NCBI RefSeq assembly: GCF_006265175.1
Contig: NZ_VDCQ01000019.1
Location: 62,001-126,000 of the forward strand
Direction: 5' to 3'
Origin: Paenibacillus hemerocallicola
GTDB lineage: Bacteria; Bacillota; Bacilli; Paenibacillales; NBRC-103111
DNA length: 64,000 nt
Shown: positions 26,118 through 35,710 of the stretch, piece by piece
How positions within the stretch are numbered: position 1 is the first letter of the stretch
Layout: every line of letters starts with the position of its first letter
Translations under genes and position numbers: made by a program
The notes under the pieces: model-generated
The model's input: the letters and a program-made list of their open reading frames with translations, nothing else
Database searches by the model: none
Told to the model about the DNA's origin: nothing

Positions 26118-28076
26118 TCATTTCGATTTGGCGATGACGACCGTGTGCGTCTCGCCGTCCCATGCAACCGTGCCGCCGAACGCTTCGCCGACGAAGCGGG
26201 CCGGAGCCATCGTGAAGCCGTTTACGAGCTGCGCGGGCAAGTCGAGCTTCTGCGCCTTGCCGTTGACGTAGGCGATGTCGTCGCCGATCGTCAGCGAGAC
26301 GGTCGTACCGCTTTTGCGTCCCGTAGCCGTTCTCGTATCGCCGTTCCATTCGACGACCGCGCCCATTTGCTCGAAGATGGCCCGCAATGGAGCCAGGGTG
26401 GAACCGTTCCGGATGACGGGAGGCTGCTCGAACGTCTGGTCCCGGCCGTCGATCTGCACGGATAGGAGCGACGAGAGGGGCACCTGCTTCGCTGCGACGC
26501 GCTGTCCGGCACGATTGTAGACGCGCAGCTCCAGAACGGAGCCGTCCGGGACGTCGCCGGCTTTCAGCGCCATGCCGAACGGCGGCTTCGTCTGCTCGGC
26601 GATCGTCCGTCCGTTCAGGACGTATTCGAGCTTGCCGATCCAGATGTCGGGAATCCGCACGAAAGGCACGATGTCGGTTTGCTTCGCGAACGGAACGGAG
26701 GCGTCCCGGAATAACGTTGCATTGTCCGGTTTGGCGCCCGTCTTTACTTGGTTGAGCATGTACGGACCGGTAATAATCGATTTGTACAAATCGAGCATGG
26801 CCGGATTATTCCGCAGCAAATAGTCGTTGCGCGATTCCTTGCCCTTCAGATCGACGTTGAAATACGTAATCGCCTTCAGGCGCGGGTATTTGACCGGCAT
26901 GACCCGGTACAGCCTGTCCAGGTTCATCACACCGAAATCGGTGTGCGACTTGCCGTCCAAATTCGTGTAGTGGGATACCGCGGATTCGCTCAGCATGATC
27001 GGCTTGCGGTCGGCGTACAAGCCGTACACCTCTTCGAGCTTCTCGATCGGCGTCGTCGCCTCCATGCTTTCGTCCGGATTGCCGTGCGAATAAGGCTCGG
27101 TGTACAAGCTGACGCCGACCCAATCGACATAGTCGTCGCCCGGATAAAAGCCGGCCATGTTGTACCTGGGCACGTCGCCCGGACTCCATACCATCGCCAC
27201 ATTGGGCGATTCGCCCCGCATGACGTCCGCCACGATGCGGAATTTCTCGATATATTTGGCCGCATCGCCGCTCCAGGGAGTCCAATCCCCGTTCATCTCG
27301 CCGGCGAAGCGTAGGAAGATCGGGATGCCGTACGCTTTGGCCGCCCTCGCCCACTCTCGCAAGTATGTACCGTCGGCGACTCCGTCCAGCCCGCCGAGCG
27401 GCTGCCAGGCGATTTGCAGCGCGCCTCCCGCTGACTTGGCATGCTCCGCGTAGCGCCAAGGAAACTCCTCCCCATACGTAGCGTAGGCCAAATAAATGGC
27501 ATGATCCCTGCCATAAATAGAGGCGGATTTATAAAATTCATTGCCCATCTCGCCGTCCTGCTCGGAGTAGATGCCGAAATACATGCCATATTCCGGCTCG
27601 AACTTGGCCAGCTTGCCCGATTTGGGCGCATAGGCGCGCACGAGCGATTCGTCCTCCTTGGCGGAGCCGTACAGCTCGACGGTCGTGCGGATTTGGTTCG
27701 CCCGCACCAAATCGTTCGTTCCCCAGTCTTTGCCGTCCTTCAGCCAATATTCGTTCTCCAGCTCGTAGTACAGGATCGCGTTCTCATAGTCGCCTATCGA
27801 GTCGTAATACGTGTTGATTCTGCCTGCATAAAGGGCTGCCGTATTCCAGTCGGCATCGGCGGCGCCAGCGCGCATCAAGCTGTCCCAGATCGGGACGGCC
27901 AATGCCGTTTGTCCGGCATTTTGATACGCTTCCGCCCGCAAATGCATATTCCACGGATGCTCCGCCCGGACGGCCGGCGCGAAAGCGATGGAAGCGCCGA
28001 GCAGTCCGGACAGGGCGACCATGGAGAGCAGGCGTTTCGTTTTGCTGCGCGCAGGCGCTGTATCGGCTATCTTCAT
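26118..28076 (-). CDS. Secreted GH26-like glycosidase with C-terminal copper-amine-oxidase-N (stalk) domain
   Basis: 652 residues from the ATG at 28076, preceded by GGAAAGGAAG. Signal peptide ~15-38 ('LSMVALSGLLGASIAFAPAV' with cleavage after AVRA). Residues 40-115 look like two TPR-type helical repeats ('DYENAILYYELENEY'). The central TIM barrel (~155-480) has GH26 features: acid/base Glu260 in 'RFAGEMNGDWTPWSG' and nucleophile Glu364 in 'PIMLSESAVSH'. The last ~100 residues are two stalk repeats ('TLAPLRAIFEQMGAVVEWNG', 'FTMAPARFVGEAFGGTVAWD'). GH26 enzymes cut beta-mannans or mixed glucans; the substrate is not decided by context. An unusual domain order, since stalk domains more often sit on cell-surface anchors. 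Confidence 0.88.
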   Translation of the reverse strand: MKIADTAPARSKTKRLLSMVALSGLLGASIAFAPAVRAEHPWNMHLRAEAYQNAGQTALAVPIWDSLMRAGAADADWNTAALYAGRINTYYDSIGDYENAILYYELENEYWLKDGKDWGTNDLVRANQIRTTVELYGSAKEDESLVRAYAPKSGKLAKFEPEYGMYFGIYSEQDGEMGNEFYKSASIYGRDHAIYLAYATYGEEFPWRYAEHAKSAGGALQIAWQPLGGLDGVADGTYLREWARAAKAYGIPIFLRFAGEMNGDWTPWSGDAAKYIEKFRIVADVMRGESPNVAMVWSPGDVPRYNMAGFYPGDDYVDWVGVSLYTEPYSHGNPDESMEATTPIEKLEEVYGLYADRKPIMLSESAVSHYTNLDGKSHTDFGVMNLDRLYRVMPVKYPRLKAITYFNVDLKGKESRNDYLLRNNPAMLDLYKSIITGPYMLNQVKTGAKPDNATLFRDASVPFAKQTDIVPFVRIPDIWIGKLEYVLNGRTIAEQTKPPFGMALKAGDVPDGSVLELRVYNRAGQRVAAKQVPLSSLLSVQIDGRDQTFEQPPVIRNGSTLAPLRAIFEQMGAVVEWNGDTRTATGRKSGTTVSLTIGDDIAYVNGKAQKLDLPAQLVNGFTMAPARFVGEAFGGTVAWDGETHTVVIAKSK

Positions 28077-28344
28077 GACGGGAACTTCCTTTCCGGGTGC
28101 GGGATGAACAAGCATACGTCTATCGTAAAGGATAATGGAGGCGTTGTCATTACGGATCGGCCATAAAAATACGGATCGCCGCGGCATTTCCGCCGCTATA
28201 CCGATTCTTTCCCTTGCATTGGGCTGACGAAAGCTTATATAATGGGCACGACATTTTAAAGCCCGGCGAATAAGCGAGCGGAGCCACGTTCCAAGCCCGC
28301 AGTGGAGCGAATCGCCGGTCTTTTACCGATGGGAGCAAAGGAAG

Positions 28345-30072
28345 ATGGGAGTAATCCGTCGTTTTTTTACTTATTACAAGCCGCATAAGCGATTGTTTAT
28401 GCTCGATTTCGGCAGCGCCTGCGTGGTGGCCGTTCTGGAGCTCGCCTTTCCGCTCGCGGTGCAATGGTTCGTCGATACGCTGCTGCCGGAGGGCGAATGG
28501 CGGACGATCGTGCTGGCCGGAACCGGATTGTTCGCGCTGTATCTCGTCAGCACGGGACTGCAGTTCGTCGTCAACTACTGGGGCCACAAGCTGGGCATCA
28601 ATATCGAGACCGACATGCGGCAGCAGCTGTTCCAGCACGTGCAGAAGCTGTCCTTCCGTTTTTTCGACAATACGAAGACCGGTTACCTCATGTCGAGAAT
28701 GACGAACGATTTGTTCGATATCGGGGAGATGGCGCATCACGGCCCGGAGGATTTGTTCATAGCGTGCATGACGTTCGTCGCCGCCTTCGCCATCATGCTG
28801 TCGATCAATCCGCAGCTGGCGCTGATCACGTTCGTCGCCGTCCCGCTGCTCGTATGGCTGATCGGCGTCTGCAACAAGCTGCTGCACGGCGCGGCGAGGA
28901 AAATGTACGCGGAGATCGCCGAAGTGAACGCCCGCGTCGAGGACAGCATGTCCGGCATCCGGGTAGTCAAATCGTTTACGAACGAAACGTTCGAAATGGA
29001 GAAGTTCAACCGGGACAACGCGAATTTCCGCAAGGCGAAGCTGCGGTCCTATTGGATCATCTCGTTCAGCTCGTCCGGCATTTACTTCCTGACCCGGATA
29101 TTCGCGCTGCTCGTGCTCATGTTCGGCGCTTACTTCAGCTTCAACGGCAAGCTTACGTATGGCGAACTGATCGGCTTCCTGCTCTACGTCAACCTGTTCT
29201 TCAAGCCGATCGAGAAAATCAACGCGCTGCTGGAAATGTATCCGAAAGGGATGGCCGGCTTCAAACGGTTTACCGAGCTGCTCGATACGGCCGCCGATGT
29301 GGCCGACGAGCCGAACGCCGCGGAGATCGGCCCCCTTCGGGGAGATATCGTCTTCCGCGACGTGACGTTCGGCTACGAAGGGCACGCCAAAGTGCTGCAG
29401 CATATAAACCTGCGTATACCGGCGGGGGAAACGGTCGCATTCGTCGGCCCGTCCGGTGCGGGCAAGACGACGCTGTGCAGCCTGATTCCGCGGTTTTACG
29501 AGGTGGACGAGGGCGCGATCGAGATCGACGGAGTCGATATTCGGGCGATGACACAGCGCTCGCTGCGGCGGAATATCGGGATCGTCCAGCAGGATGTGTT
29601 CCTGTTCACGGGAACGATCCGCGAGAACATCGCCTATGGGAAACTGAACGCCACCGAGGCCGAAATCCGCGAAGCCGCGCGGCGGGCTCACCTGGAGTCG
29701 TTCATCGAGGCGCAGCCGGCCGGCTTCGACACGCAGATTGGCGAACGGGGCATCAAGCTGTCGGGCGGGCAGAAGCAGCGGCTCGCGATCGCCCGCATGT
29801 TTTTGAAAAATCCGCCGATCCTTATCCTCGACGAAGCGACGTCCGCGCTCGACACCGAGACGGAGGCGGTCATCCAGCAGGCGCTGGAGGAGCTGTCGGC
29901 GAACCGGACGACGCTCGTGATCGCCCACCGGCTGGCAACGATCCGCCATGCCGACCGCATCGTCGTCGTGACCGAGGACGGCATTGCCGAGCAGGGGCGG
30001 TACGACGAGCTGGTCGAGCGGGGAGGCGCATTCGCCGGACTGCACCGCGCCCAGTTCGAGACGGTAGGCTGA
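28345..30072 (+). CDS. ABC exporter, fused membrane and ATP-binding domains
   Basis: 575 residues: ABC-membrane domain (six helices, ~15-310) followed by the nucleotide-binding domain with Walker A 'GPSGAGKTT', Q-loop 'VQQDVFLFTGTIRENIAYG', signature 'LSGGQKQRLAIARMFL' and Walker B 'ILILDEATSALDTE', then the H-loop 'IAHRLATIRHAD'. A homodimeric half-transporter of the MsbA/BmrA/YfiB class, exporting lipids, drugs or peptides. Single gene with its own terminator. Its 3'-terminal 31 bases plus 8 downstream bases reappear 5.7 kb downstream (see the repeat entries). Confidence 0.94.
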   Translation: MGVIRRFFTYYKPHKRLFMLDFGSACVVAVLELAFPLAVQWFVDTLLPEGEWRTIVLAGTGLFALYLVSTGLQFVVNYWGHKLGINIETDMRQQLFQHVQKLSFRFFDNTKTGYLMSRMTNDLFDIGEMAHHGPEDLFIACMTFVAAFAIMLSINPQLALITFVAVPLLVWLIGVCNKLLHGAARKMYAEIAEVNARVEDSMSGIRVVKSFTNETFEMEKFNRDNANFRKAKLRSYWIISFSSSGIYFLTRIFALLVLMFGAYFSFNGKLTYGELIGFLLYVNLFFKPIEKINALLEMYPKGMAGFKRFTELLDTAADVADEPNAAEIGPLRGDIVFRDVTFGYEGHAKVLQHINLRIPAGETVAFVGPSGAGKTTLCSLIPRFYEVDEGAIEIDGVDIRAMTQRSLRRNIGIVQQDVFLFTGTIRENIAYGKLNATEAEIREAARRAHLESFIEAQPAGFDTQIGERGIKLSGGQKQRLAIARMFLKNPPILILDEATSALDTETEAVIQQALEELSANRTTLVIAHRLATIRHADRIVVVTEDGIAEQGRYDELVERGGAFAGLHRAQFETVG

Positions 30073-30080
30073 TTGCAGCC
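30042..30080 (+). repeat. Left copy of a 39-bp direct repeat flanking the first beta-helix module
   Basis: Covers the last codons and stop of the ABC exporter gene. It matches 35711-35749 at 36 of 39 positions; the core 'TTCGAGACGGTAGGCTGATT' is identical. Confidence 0.9.
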
Positions 30081-30189
30081 GCTACGGCATCGGGTCCGCC
30101 GAGCGGCGTCAGTCAATCTACAGCAATCCGCCCGCAAGTGCAGCGTCTACAGATGTTCCCGCTCCACCATGGCGGAGCATTCCGGAGAA

Positions 30190-30217
30190 GGCGATCCTCG
30201 ACGAGGAGCGTCTTTTT
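30190..30217 (+). terminator. Rho-independent terminator after the ABC exporter
   Basis: GGCGATCCTC pairs with GAGGAGCGTC (one mismatch, one G-T) around a 3-base loop, followed by TTTTT. Confidence 0.75.
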
Positions 30218-30260
30218 GCTTTTAGGAAATGATGCGAGGCCGATAGTCGGAACATGACCG

Positions 30261-31157
30261 CTAGCGTTGTTGTTCGGATCTCGCTTTAACCGACCGTGTA
30301 TACTCCGTAGGTGTCATCCCGGTCGTATTTTTAAATTGCCGCGAAAAATGATGCACACTGCAGTACCCGAGCATTTCGGCAATTTCAGAGAAACTCTTTC
30401 TATCCTCCCTGATCGACAACTTGGCTTGTTCGATTTTCAATTGGTTGAAAAATTCCCTCACCCCCATGTTTGTCTTCGCCTTTACAATCGTCTTTAATTT
30501 CGTGCGACTGATTGCAAACCGGGCGCATAATTGGTCGATCGAGATCGTATCCGAAAGATGCCGGGTCATGTATTGGATCACTTGCTCTGCCAACTCCTGA
30601 GCGTTTTGCTCATTGGCGGTAGTGGACACAGTGGTCGTACGATGTGCCGTTTCTCCATAACGAATCAACTCGATCAATAATATTTCAAGATAATTGCGGA
30701 TTAACTGATCGCTGCCAAAAGGCGCGTCCAAACGACGAAAAGGGTATTGCATCGCAGGAGAATGAATCGGCGGGTCGAACGACGACTTCCCTTCTTTCAC
30801 CAATTTCGTTAATATAAACCGTTCTTCATCGCGCAGCCGAAAGGAATTCCCCGAGAAAAATTCCATGCACGGAGCGAAGCATTCGAAGGTGATGATGATC
30901 AGATTGGGTGCCGTGCCGCGCAAAGCTTTACCGCCATGAAATTCATTCGGCTTGTAGAACACGATTTCGCCCTGCCCCAGCTGGAATGTGCCCGAACCGG
31001 TCACGATCTCGATTTCGCCCGTATCCACATAGACCAGTTCCCAAAAATCATGCTTTTCGCCCGGACTGTCATAATGACGAGGCAGTTCCTTATAGTAAAA
31101 CGTAATCAATTTGCGAATTTCCAATTCTTCCTTCAGCAGATACCGTTGATACTTCAT
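30261..31157 (-). CDS. AraC-family transcriptional regulator of beta-helix module 1
   Basis: 298 residues from the ATG at 31157; an in-frame TTG 30 bases earlier is possible but has no better ribosome site. Cupin sensing domain ('HDFWELVYVDTGEIEIVTG', 'GEIVFYKPNEFHGGKAL'), then two AraC helix-turn-helix units: 'ISIDQLCARFAISRTKLKTI' and 'SFSEIAEMLGYCSVHHFSRQ', ending 'GMTPTEYTR'. It faces away from the Gfo/Idh - binding protein - beta-helix genes and very likely controls them. The base composition of this gene is visibly more AT-rich than the exporter before it, in line with transfer. Confidence 0.9.
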   Translation of the reverse strand: MKYQRYLLKEELEIRKLITFYYKELPRHYDSPGEKHDFWELVYVDTGEIEIVTGSGTFQLGQGEIVFYKPNEFHGGKALRGTAPNLIIITFECFAPCMEFFSGNSFRLRDEERFILTKLVKEGKSSFDPPIHSPAMQYPFRRLDAPFGSDQLIRNYLEILLIELIRYGETAHRTTTVSTTANEQNAQELAEQVIQYMTRHLSDTISIDQLCARFAISRTKLKTIVKAKTNMGVREFFNQLKIEQAKLSIREDRKSFSEIAEMLGYCSVHHFSRQFKNTTGMTPTEYTRSVKARSEQQR

Positions 31158-31256
31158 GTTCCGGCCGGCCCCCGTCCAATCATGCAAATTAATTGCCTAA
31201 GCAGGTAAAGCCTTTTCATGTAGTTTCTCCTATTATAACAAATAAGAATGAACACT

Positions 31257-31286
31257 TTGAATTCGGGATGCGCAGAAGTGTATCAT
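31257..31286 (+). promoter_or_regulatory. Candidate promoter of beta-helix module 1
   Basis: TTGAAT (31257-31262), an 18-base spacer and TATCAT (31281-31286), 40 bases before the oxidoreductase start. On the other strand a TATAAT lies in front of the AraC gene, so the two promoters overlap back to back. Confidence 0.4.
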
Positions 31287-31325
31287 TCCCTATTACAACT
31301 ATTTCGGTAGGGAGAGAAGCCAGAC

Positions 31326-32369
31326 ATGGGCAAAATCAGGTTGGGAGTTATTGGCTGTGGAAACATAGCCGGATCACACTTTGGGGGGGTGACCGAATTA
31401 AGCGATTTGATGGAAGTGACTGCGGTATGCGATATCATCTTGGAGCGAGCCGAGCAGGCGGCTGCCAGATTCGGGATCGGGACAGCTGTGGCGGATTACA
31501 AGCAATTGGTCGATGAAGTCGATGCAGTGCTCATTTCCTTGCCGCACGATCTTCACTTTACGGTCGGGATGTATTTCCTGCAAGCGGGTAAGCACGTACT
31601 GATGGAGAAGCCGCTTTGCAATACGGAAGAAGAATGTACGCAACTGATCGAGACGGCCGAAAGGAACAATCGGGTGCTTATGACCGCTTATCCCGTACGT
31701 TATTGGCCGGCGATTGTCAAGATCAAGGAATGGATCGATAACAAAACGTACGGAGAACCTTTCCAGCTGTCGATCTGGACTGAGCAGTATACGAAATATC
31801 CCGAAGGCCATTGGGGCTTGTCGGCAAAACGTCTGGGCGGCGGACAATTTTTCAGTCACGGCTGCCACTATGTCGATCTGATGATGTGGCTGCTTGGCGA
31901 TCCGATTCGCGGATTTCACATGGGAACAAATCTCGGGACGCCTTGGATGGAACGGGAAGGGACGAGCAATGTCGTGATCGAGTTCGCAAGCGGGGCGATG
32001 GGTTACCATATGGGAACTTGGGGCGCCCGGGGAACGCGTCTTGGATGGAGCTTGCACATCCATTGCACTCACGGCATGATCGAATACAAACGAGCCGACG
32101 GCAAGGTCTACTTGCACCACAGCATTAAAGAAGAAAAATCAAATCTGGACACCGATTCCAAAATCACGGTCCTATACGAAGATTCCGACAGCGGCAAGCT
32201 GACCCAGCATGAAACGCGCCATTTCCTGGAATGTATCGCGAACAATAAGCGTCCGATAACCGACGGACTTTCCAGCTTGCAAGGATTGCGCGTGATTTGG
32301 CGTCTTTATGAAGCGGAAAAGAATCATACGGAAGCTGACCTGAGAGGTCTTGGTTTTAAGGCGCACTGA
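31326..32369 (+). CDS. Gfo/Idh/MocA-family oxidoreductase (module 1)
   Basis: 347 residues. Rossmann NAD(P) motif 'LGVIGCGNIAGSHFGGV' at the N-terminus and the family's catalytic 'VLMEKPLCNTEEE' (EKP) near residue 100; 'GGGQFFSHGCHYVDLMMWLL' contains the conserved His/Asp substrate pair. These enzymes oxidise or reduce a carbon of a sugar, inositol or sugar acid. First gene of a three-gene run with the binding protein and the beta-helix protein, so it probably acts on a sugar released or captured by them. GGGAGAGAAG precedes the ATG. Confidence 0.92.
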   Translation: MGKIRLGVIGCGNIAGSHFGGVTELSDLMEVTAVCDIILERAEQAAARFGIGTAVADYKQLVDEVDAVLISLPHDLHFTVGMYFLQAGKHVLMEKPLCNTEEECTQLIETAERNNRVLMTAYPVRYWPAIVKIKEWIDNKTYGEPFQLSIWTEQYTKYPEGHWGLSAKRLGGGQFFSHGCHYVDLMMWLLGDPIRGFHMGTNLGTPWMEREGTSNVVIEFASGAMGYHMGTWGARGTRLGWSLHIHCTHGMIEYKRADGKVYLHHSIKEEKSNLDTDSKITVLYEDSDSGKLTQHETRHFLECIANNKRPITDGLSSLQGLRVIWRLYEAEKNHTEADLRGLGFKAH

Positions 32370-32412
32370 ATCATCACGGGGTAAACACCTTGAAAAAGAG
32401 AGGGGTATGCAC

Positions 32413-33759
32413 ATGAACAACCGAGTTGCTCTGCAGAAAATGGTTGTTATGATCAGCTGTACGGCGATTTTATCGGGTTTGTTGGCAGGATGCAGCAATC
32501 GGAACGACAGTTCGCAATCGGATGCGCAATCCAAGCCTGCGCAAGCGGACCCTGTAGAGCTCGTTTTTTACGCGTTGTCTCCGTTGTCGGGAACGCAGGA
32601 GGAGAAGGCGGCGCAATGGACCGATTATGTGCGGAAGAAGTATCCGCATATCTCCTTCAAATTCATTAATGCTACGGATGACAACACGGTCGACAAATTC
32701 ATTCTCTCGAAACAGCCGGTCGATATCCTGTTCGGTTCGTTCGCCAGCTTTGTTCTTTACAAGGATAGAGACATGGTGGGGGATATGACTGACTTGGTCA
32801 AGCAGCATAAATTCGATCTGACAACGATCGAGAAGCCGTACATTGACCTGGTGCAAAGTTCTTTTGACGGCAAATTGCCGTTGCTGCCCGTATACGATCT
32901 CAGGTTGGGGCTTTATTACAATAAAGACTTATTCGACAAATTCGGCATTCCTTATCCGAAAGACGGAGCCACTTGGGAGGAGCTGCTCGTCACGGCCAGA
33001 CAGTTAACCAGGTCGGACAGCGGCATCGCCTACCGCGGATTAGTAACGGCCGCCGCAGGAGGGGGACTCGCGATCAACCAATATTCGCTCGGGTATGCCA
33101 ATCCGAAAACAACGGACAAGGCGGCTATTTATACCGATCAATGGAAGCGCTATTTTGAGTCGATCGTCCCCTTGTTTACGGTTCCGGGCTATGACCCGAC
33201 TAAAGAAACAATGGCCGGCGGCGCCCAGCTCAAAATGTTCGAGCAAGGCACTGCCGCCATGCTGCTCGCCTTCAACTCTTACGGCATATTCAATCTTCCC
33301 TCGCTTCAACTCAATTGGGACGTGGTCAGCCTGCCGGAAATGAGCGGCCTCCGAGGAATCGGAGCACAACCGTATCCGGTGTATCTGGGCCTCTCTTCCA
33401 CTAGCAAACATAAGGACGCGGCTTTTCAAGCGATCAGCGCGCTGCTCTCCGGTGAAGTCCAGATCGATCGGTCCTCGAAGTTTGGGGTGTTCAGCCCGTT
33501 GAAGGATCCGAAAGCGAAAGCCTCCTTCGGAGACGCCGGGATGTGGAAGGGGAAAAATATTCGCGCTTTTACGGCTCAAACGCCTGCGGCTCCGGCGCCG
33601 GCTGCCAGAGCGGAGTTCAAGACTATCGCCGAAGGCGAGCTTAACAAGGCATTCCTATCAGTCGTTACGGGTGAGAAGGATATGAACACCGCGCTGCGGG
33701 AGGCGGAAGAAACGGCTGACAAAGCGATCCAGCAATTGTTGTCCCAACAAGCCAAGTAA
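32413..33759 (+). CDS. Sugar-type ABC substrate-binding lipoprotein, orphan (module 1)
   Basis: 448 residues from the ATG at 32413, because GAGAGGGG lies 7 bases upstream of it and would overlap the ATG at 32407. Lipoprotein signal with Cys27 in 'LLAGCSN'. Family 1 extracellular solute-binding fold: 'LGLYYNKDLFDKFGIPYPKD' is the hallmark hinge motif. It is clearly paralogous to the protein at 40054: shared 'AELVFY/VELVFY' start, the YYNKD motif, 'GAQPYPVYLGLSSTSKHKD' against 'GPQPYPNVFWLTRTSKYKD', and 'NTALREAEE' near the end. No permease or ATPase gene lies within the window beside either, so it either uses an unlinked transporter or has a sensing/presentation role. Confidence 0.92.
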   Translation: MNNRVALQKMVVMISCTAILSGLLAGCSNRNDSSQSDAQSKPAQADPVELVFYALSPLSGTQEEKAAQWTDYVRKKYPHISFKFINATDDNTVDKFILSKQPVDILFGSFASFVLYKDRDMVGDMTDLVKQHKFDLTTIEKPYIDLVQSSFDGKLPLLPVYDLRLGLYYNKDLFDKFGIPYPKDGATWEELLVTARQLTRSDSGIAYRGLVTAAAGGGLAINQYSLGYANPKTTDKAAIYTDQWKRYFESIVPLFTVPGYDPTKETMAGGAQLKMFEQGTAAMLLAFNSYGIFNLPSLQLNWDVVSLPEMSGLRGIGAQPYPVYLGLSSTSKHKDAAFQAISALLSGEVQIDRSSKFGVFSPLKDPKAKASFGDAGMWKGKNIRAFTAQTPAAPAPAARAEFKTIAEGELNKAFLSVVTGEKDMNTALREAEETADKAIQQLLSQQAK

Positions 33760-33787
33760 CTACGCTAAAGAGAAGGAGGCGTTGTGA

Positions 33788-35698
33788 ATGTCCGATAATC
33801 AGGGAATAACGAAGCGTGGAGGGCAAATTCCGGTTTCCAAAGATCGGAATGCCCCTTGGAAGGTCAGCAGAAGAAACGTGTTGACCGCTCTTGGGGCGAC
33901 GGGTATCGTGATGGCGGCTCAATCGTTCGGCGGAGCTTCGCTGTTGAGCCGGTCGGAGGCGTCAGGTTCGGAACCATTCGTGAAGCGGGTTATAGACATC
34001 GCGGAACTGAGGTCGCTGACGGGAGTGCAGAATGGGCAAGCTGCAGCGGTAATGATGACTGGACGAGCCGGCTTGTTTTATTTTTCCTCGATGAATTTGT
34101 CCGCGCAGGTGGCTAATGACCCGCAATCCGGGGTTTATGTTGCTCCGAGCAGCGATACGACAGGCTCCAGCGGGGCGTGGATACGTCAATACGGGCAAGC
34201 TGCCGCCTTTAACGCGAAGGTAAACATAGCTTGGTTTGGCGCCGTAGGCGATGGGGTTACCGACGATTACCCGGCCATTCAGGGTGCGGTCGATTTCTCT
34301 TTGAATGTATTTTTCCCGGAGGCTCCGGTTCAGTGGCGCGTTTCACAGTCTGTAATCGTACGGCCTCTCCAACAGCTGGAAGGAGAGTGCAAATGGCAGG
34401 AGTGGAATTTGTCCGCCGACGCAGCCAAGGGTATTAAAGGCGATCCCGGAGTAGCGCCATTCACAACCCTGCCGACAGGCACGTCTTATCCGTCCATGCC
34501 TCCTGCTTCCGCTCAGCAGCGGCGGGGTTTGACCTTTTATCGAATGCACGTGATCGGAGATCACGCGCCCGCGATCATTCACCATTACGCCAACAATTTC
34601 ACTTATCGGGAATGCTGCTTGCGCTCCAATTATGCCCCGACCATTCCGATGCGCTACTCTTATCGGGGAACTTTCGACAACAACTTTATCGGCACAAGCA
34701 ATTACGCAGGGTGGGCGGTACAGCTTTATGACAATTGCAACGCGATCGACTTTAAAGGGAGCAATTACATTGCAGGCTCTTCCATAGGCGGCGCAATAGA
34801 CATTTCCAAAAGTCAATCCATTACGATTCAAAGCGGCGTGCACGAGGTTGTCGGTCTTGCGTGTTACCGCATCGGCGGCCTGACAACTCAAAATGCCGAG
34901 TACATCAATGAGGTCGGCAATTGTCACGGGATTCGAATCGTCGGCAATTACTTCGAGCGATGCGCCTTGCCGATCTCAGCGGGCATGGCCGCCTATGTTT
35001 TCGGACTTGAGATCGAAGGCAATTTTCTAAGCTGCGGCGGAAATGAAACCGCTTACAGAACGGGGTTCGAGCTTGGCTCCGTCAGCGGCTGGAAAATCCA
35101 GAACAATTCGCTGATCAAGGGCGCCAATAACTTCCCGACAATCCGGTTCGGCTACAACTCGTCGGCATCCTACAGATACGCGGTTGCTGGAACGTTAAAG
35201 GATAACCACGTTCAGCGGAACGATCTGTCCAGCGGAATCGACTATGAAGCGGATGCGTCAATGCCCGCCGGGCTTCTCGGCTATCTGTTCGGCAGTAATT
35301 ACATGGATTTTACAAACACGAGGGACCTGACGGACGGGAGCCCGATCACGTTCAAAACATTCGGCAGACTGCATGAGTGGACCTCGCGTGCAATAGACGG
35401 CATCGAATCTACTAAAATTATTGATTTCGATCAAGTTGGCCCTGAGGGCGGCTTGATCGAGGAAGTTACGGTATATCTTGTCGATGGGACACCGGACGCT
35501 TCGATCGCTGTGGGATATTTTGCCGATAGCCAATACAACGCAAACATAGCCATCGCCTCACTCACGTTCAAGGGAGAGAGAGCATCTGTCCCGATCGGCA
35601 ATCAGTTGATTTTAGGAGGGGCGGGGCGCCTTGTAATCAGGCACACTGCCGGCTCGGTGCCGGGAAAATATACGGTGCAAATCAGGTACAGGAAATAA
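33788..35698 (+). CDS. Tat-signal parallel beta-helix (pectate-lyase-3-like) protein (module 1)
   Basis: 636 residues. Twin-arginine signal 'SRRNVLTALGATGIVMAAQS' (Arg28-Arg29, followed by a hydrophobic stretch). After a ~110-residue linker domain, 'WFGAVGDGVTDDYPAIQGAV' is the entry motif of the pectate lyase 3/GH28-related beta-helix, then repeated short strands rich in Asn, Gly and aromatic residues (for example 'GNCHGIRIVGNYFERCALPI'). The final ~100 residues look like a separate beta-sandwich. No lyase catalytic residues can be assigned by eye, so polysaccharide binding or cleavage is an inference from the fold. RBS AAGGAGGCG; 28 bases after the binding protein gene. Confidence 0.85.
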   Translation: MSDNQGITKRGGQIPVSKDRNAPWKVSRRNVLTALGATGIVMAAQSFGGASLLSRSEASGSEPFVKRVIDIAELRSLTGVQNGQAAAVMMTGRAGLFYFSSMNLSAQVANDPQSGVYVAPSSDTTGSSGAWIRQYGQAAAFNAKVNIAWFGAVGDGVTDDYPAIQGAVDFSLNVFFPEAPVQWRVSQSVIVRPLQQLEGECKWQEWNLSADAAKGIKGDPGVAPFTTLPTGTSYPSMPPASAQQRRGLTFYRMHVIGDHAPAIIHHYANNFTYRECCLRSNYAPTIPMRYSYRGTFDNNFIGTSNYAGWAVQLYDNCNAIDFKGSNYIAGSSIGGAIDISKSQSITIQSGVHEVVGLACYRIGGLTTQNAEYINEVGNCHGIRIVGNYFERCALPISAGMAAYVFGLEIEGNFLSCGGNETAYRTGFELGSVSGWKIQNNSLIKGANNFPTIRFGYNSSASYRYAVAGTLKDNHVQRNDLSSGIDYEADASMPAGLLGYLFGSNYMDFTNTRDLTDGSPITFKTFGRLHEWTSRAIDGIESTKIIDFDQVGPEGGLIEEVTVYLVDGTPDASIAVGYFADSQYNANIAIASLTFKGERASVPIGNQLILGGAGRLVIRHTAGSVPGKYTVQIRYRK

Positions 35699-35710
35699 AC
35701 AAGCTGCTTA

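Noticed and set aside
28345-30072. ABC exporter as the missing transporter for the orphan binding proteins
   Set aside because: It has an exporter-type membrane domain, is terminated before module 1, and exporters do not use family 1 binding lipoproteins.
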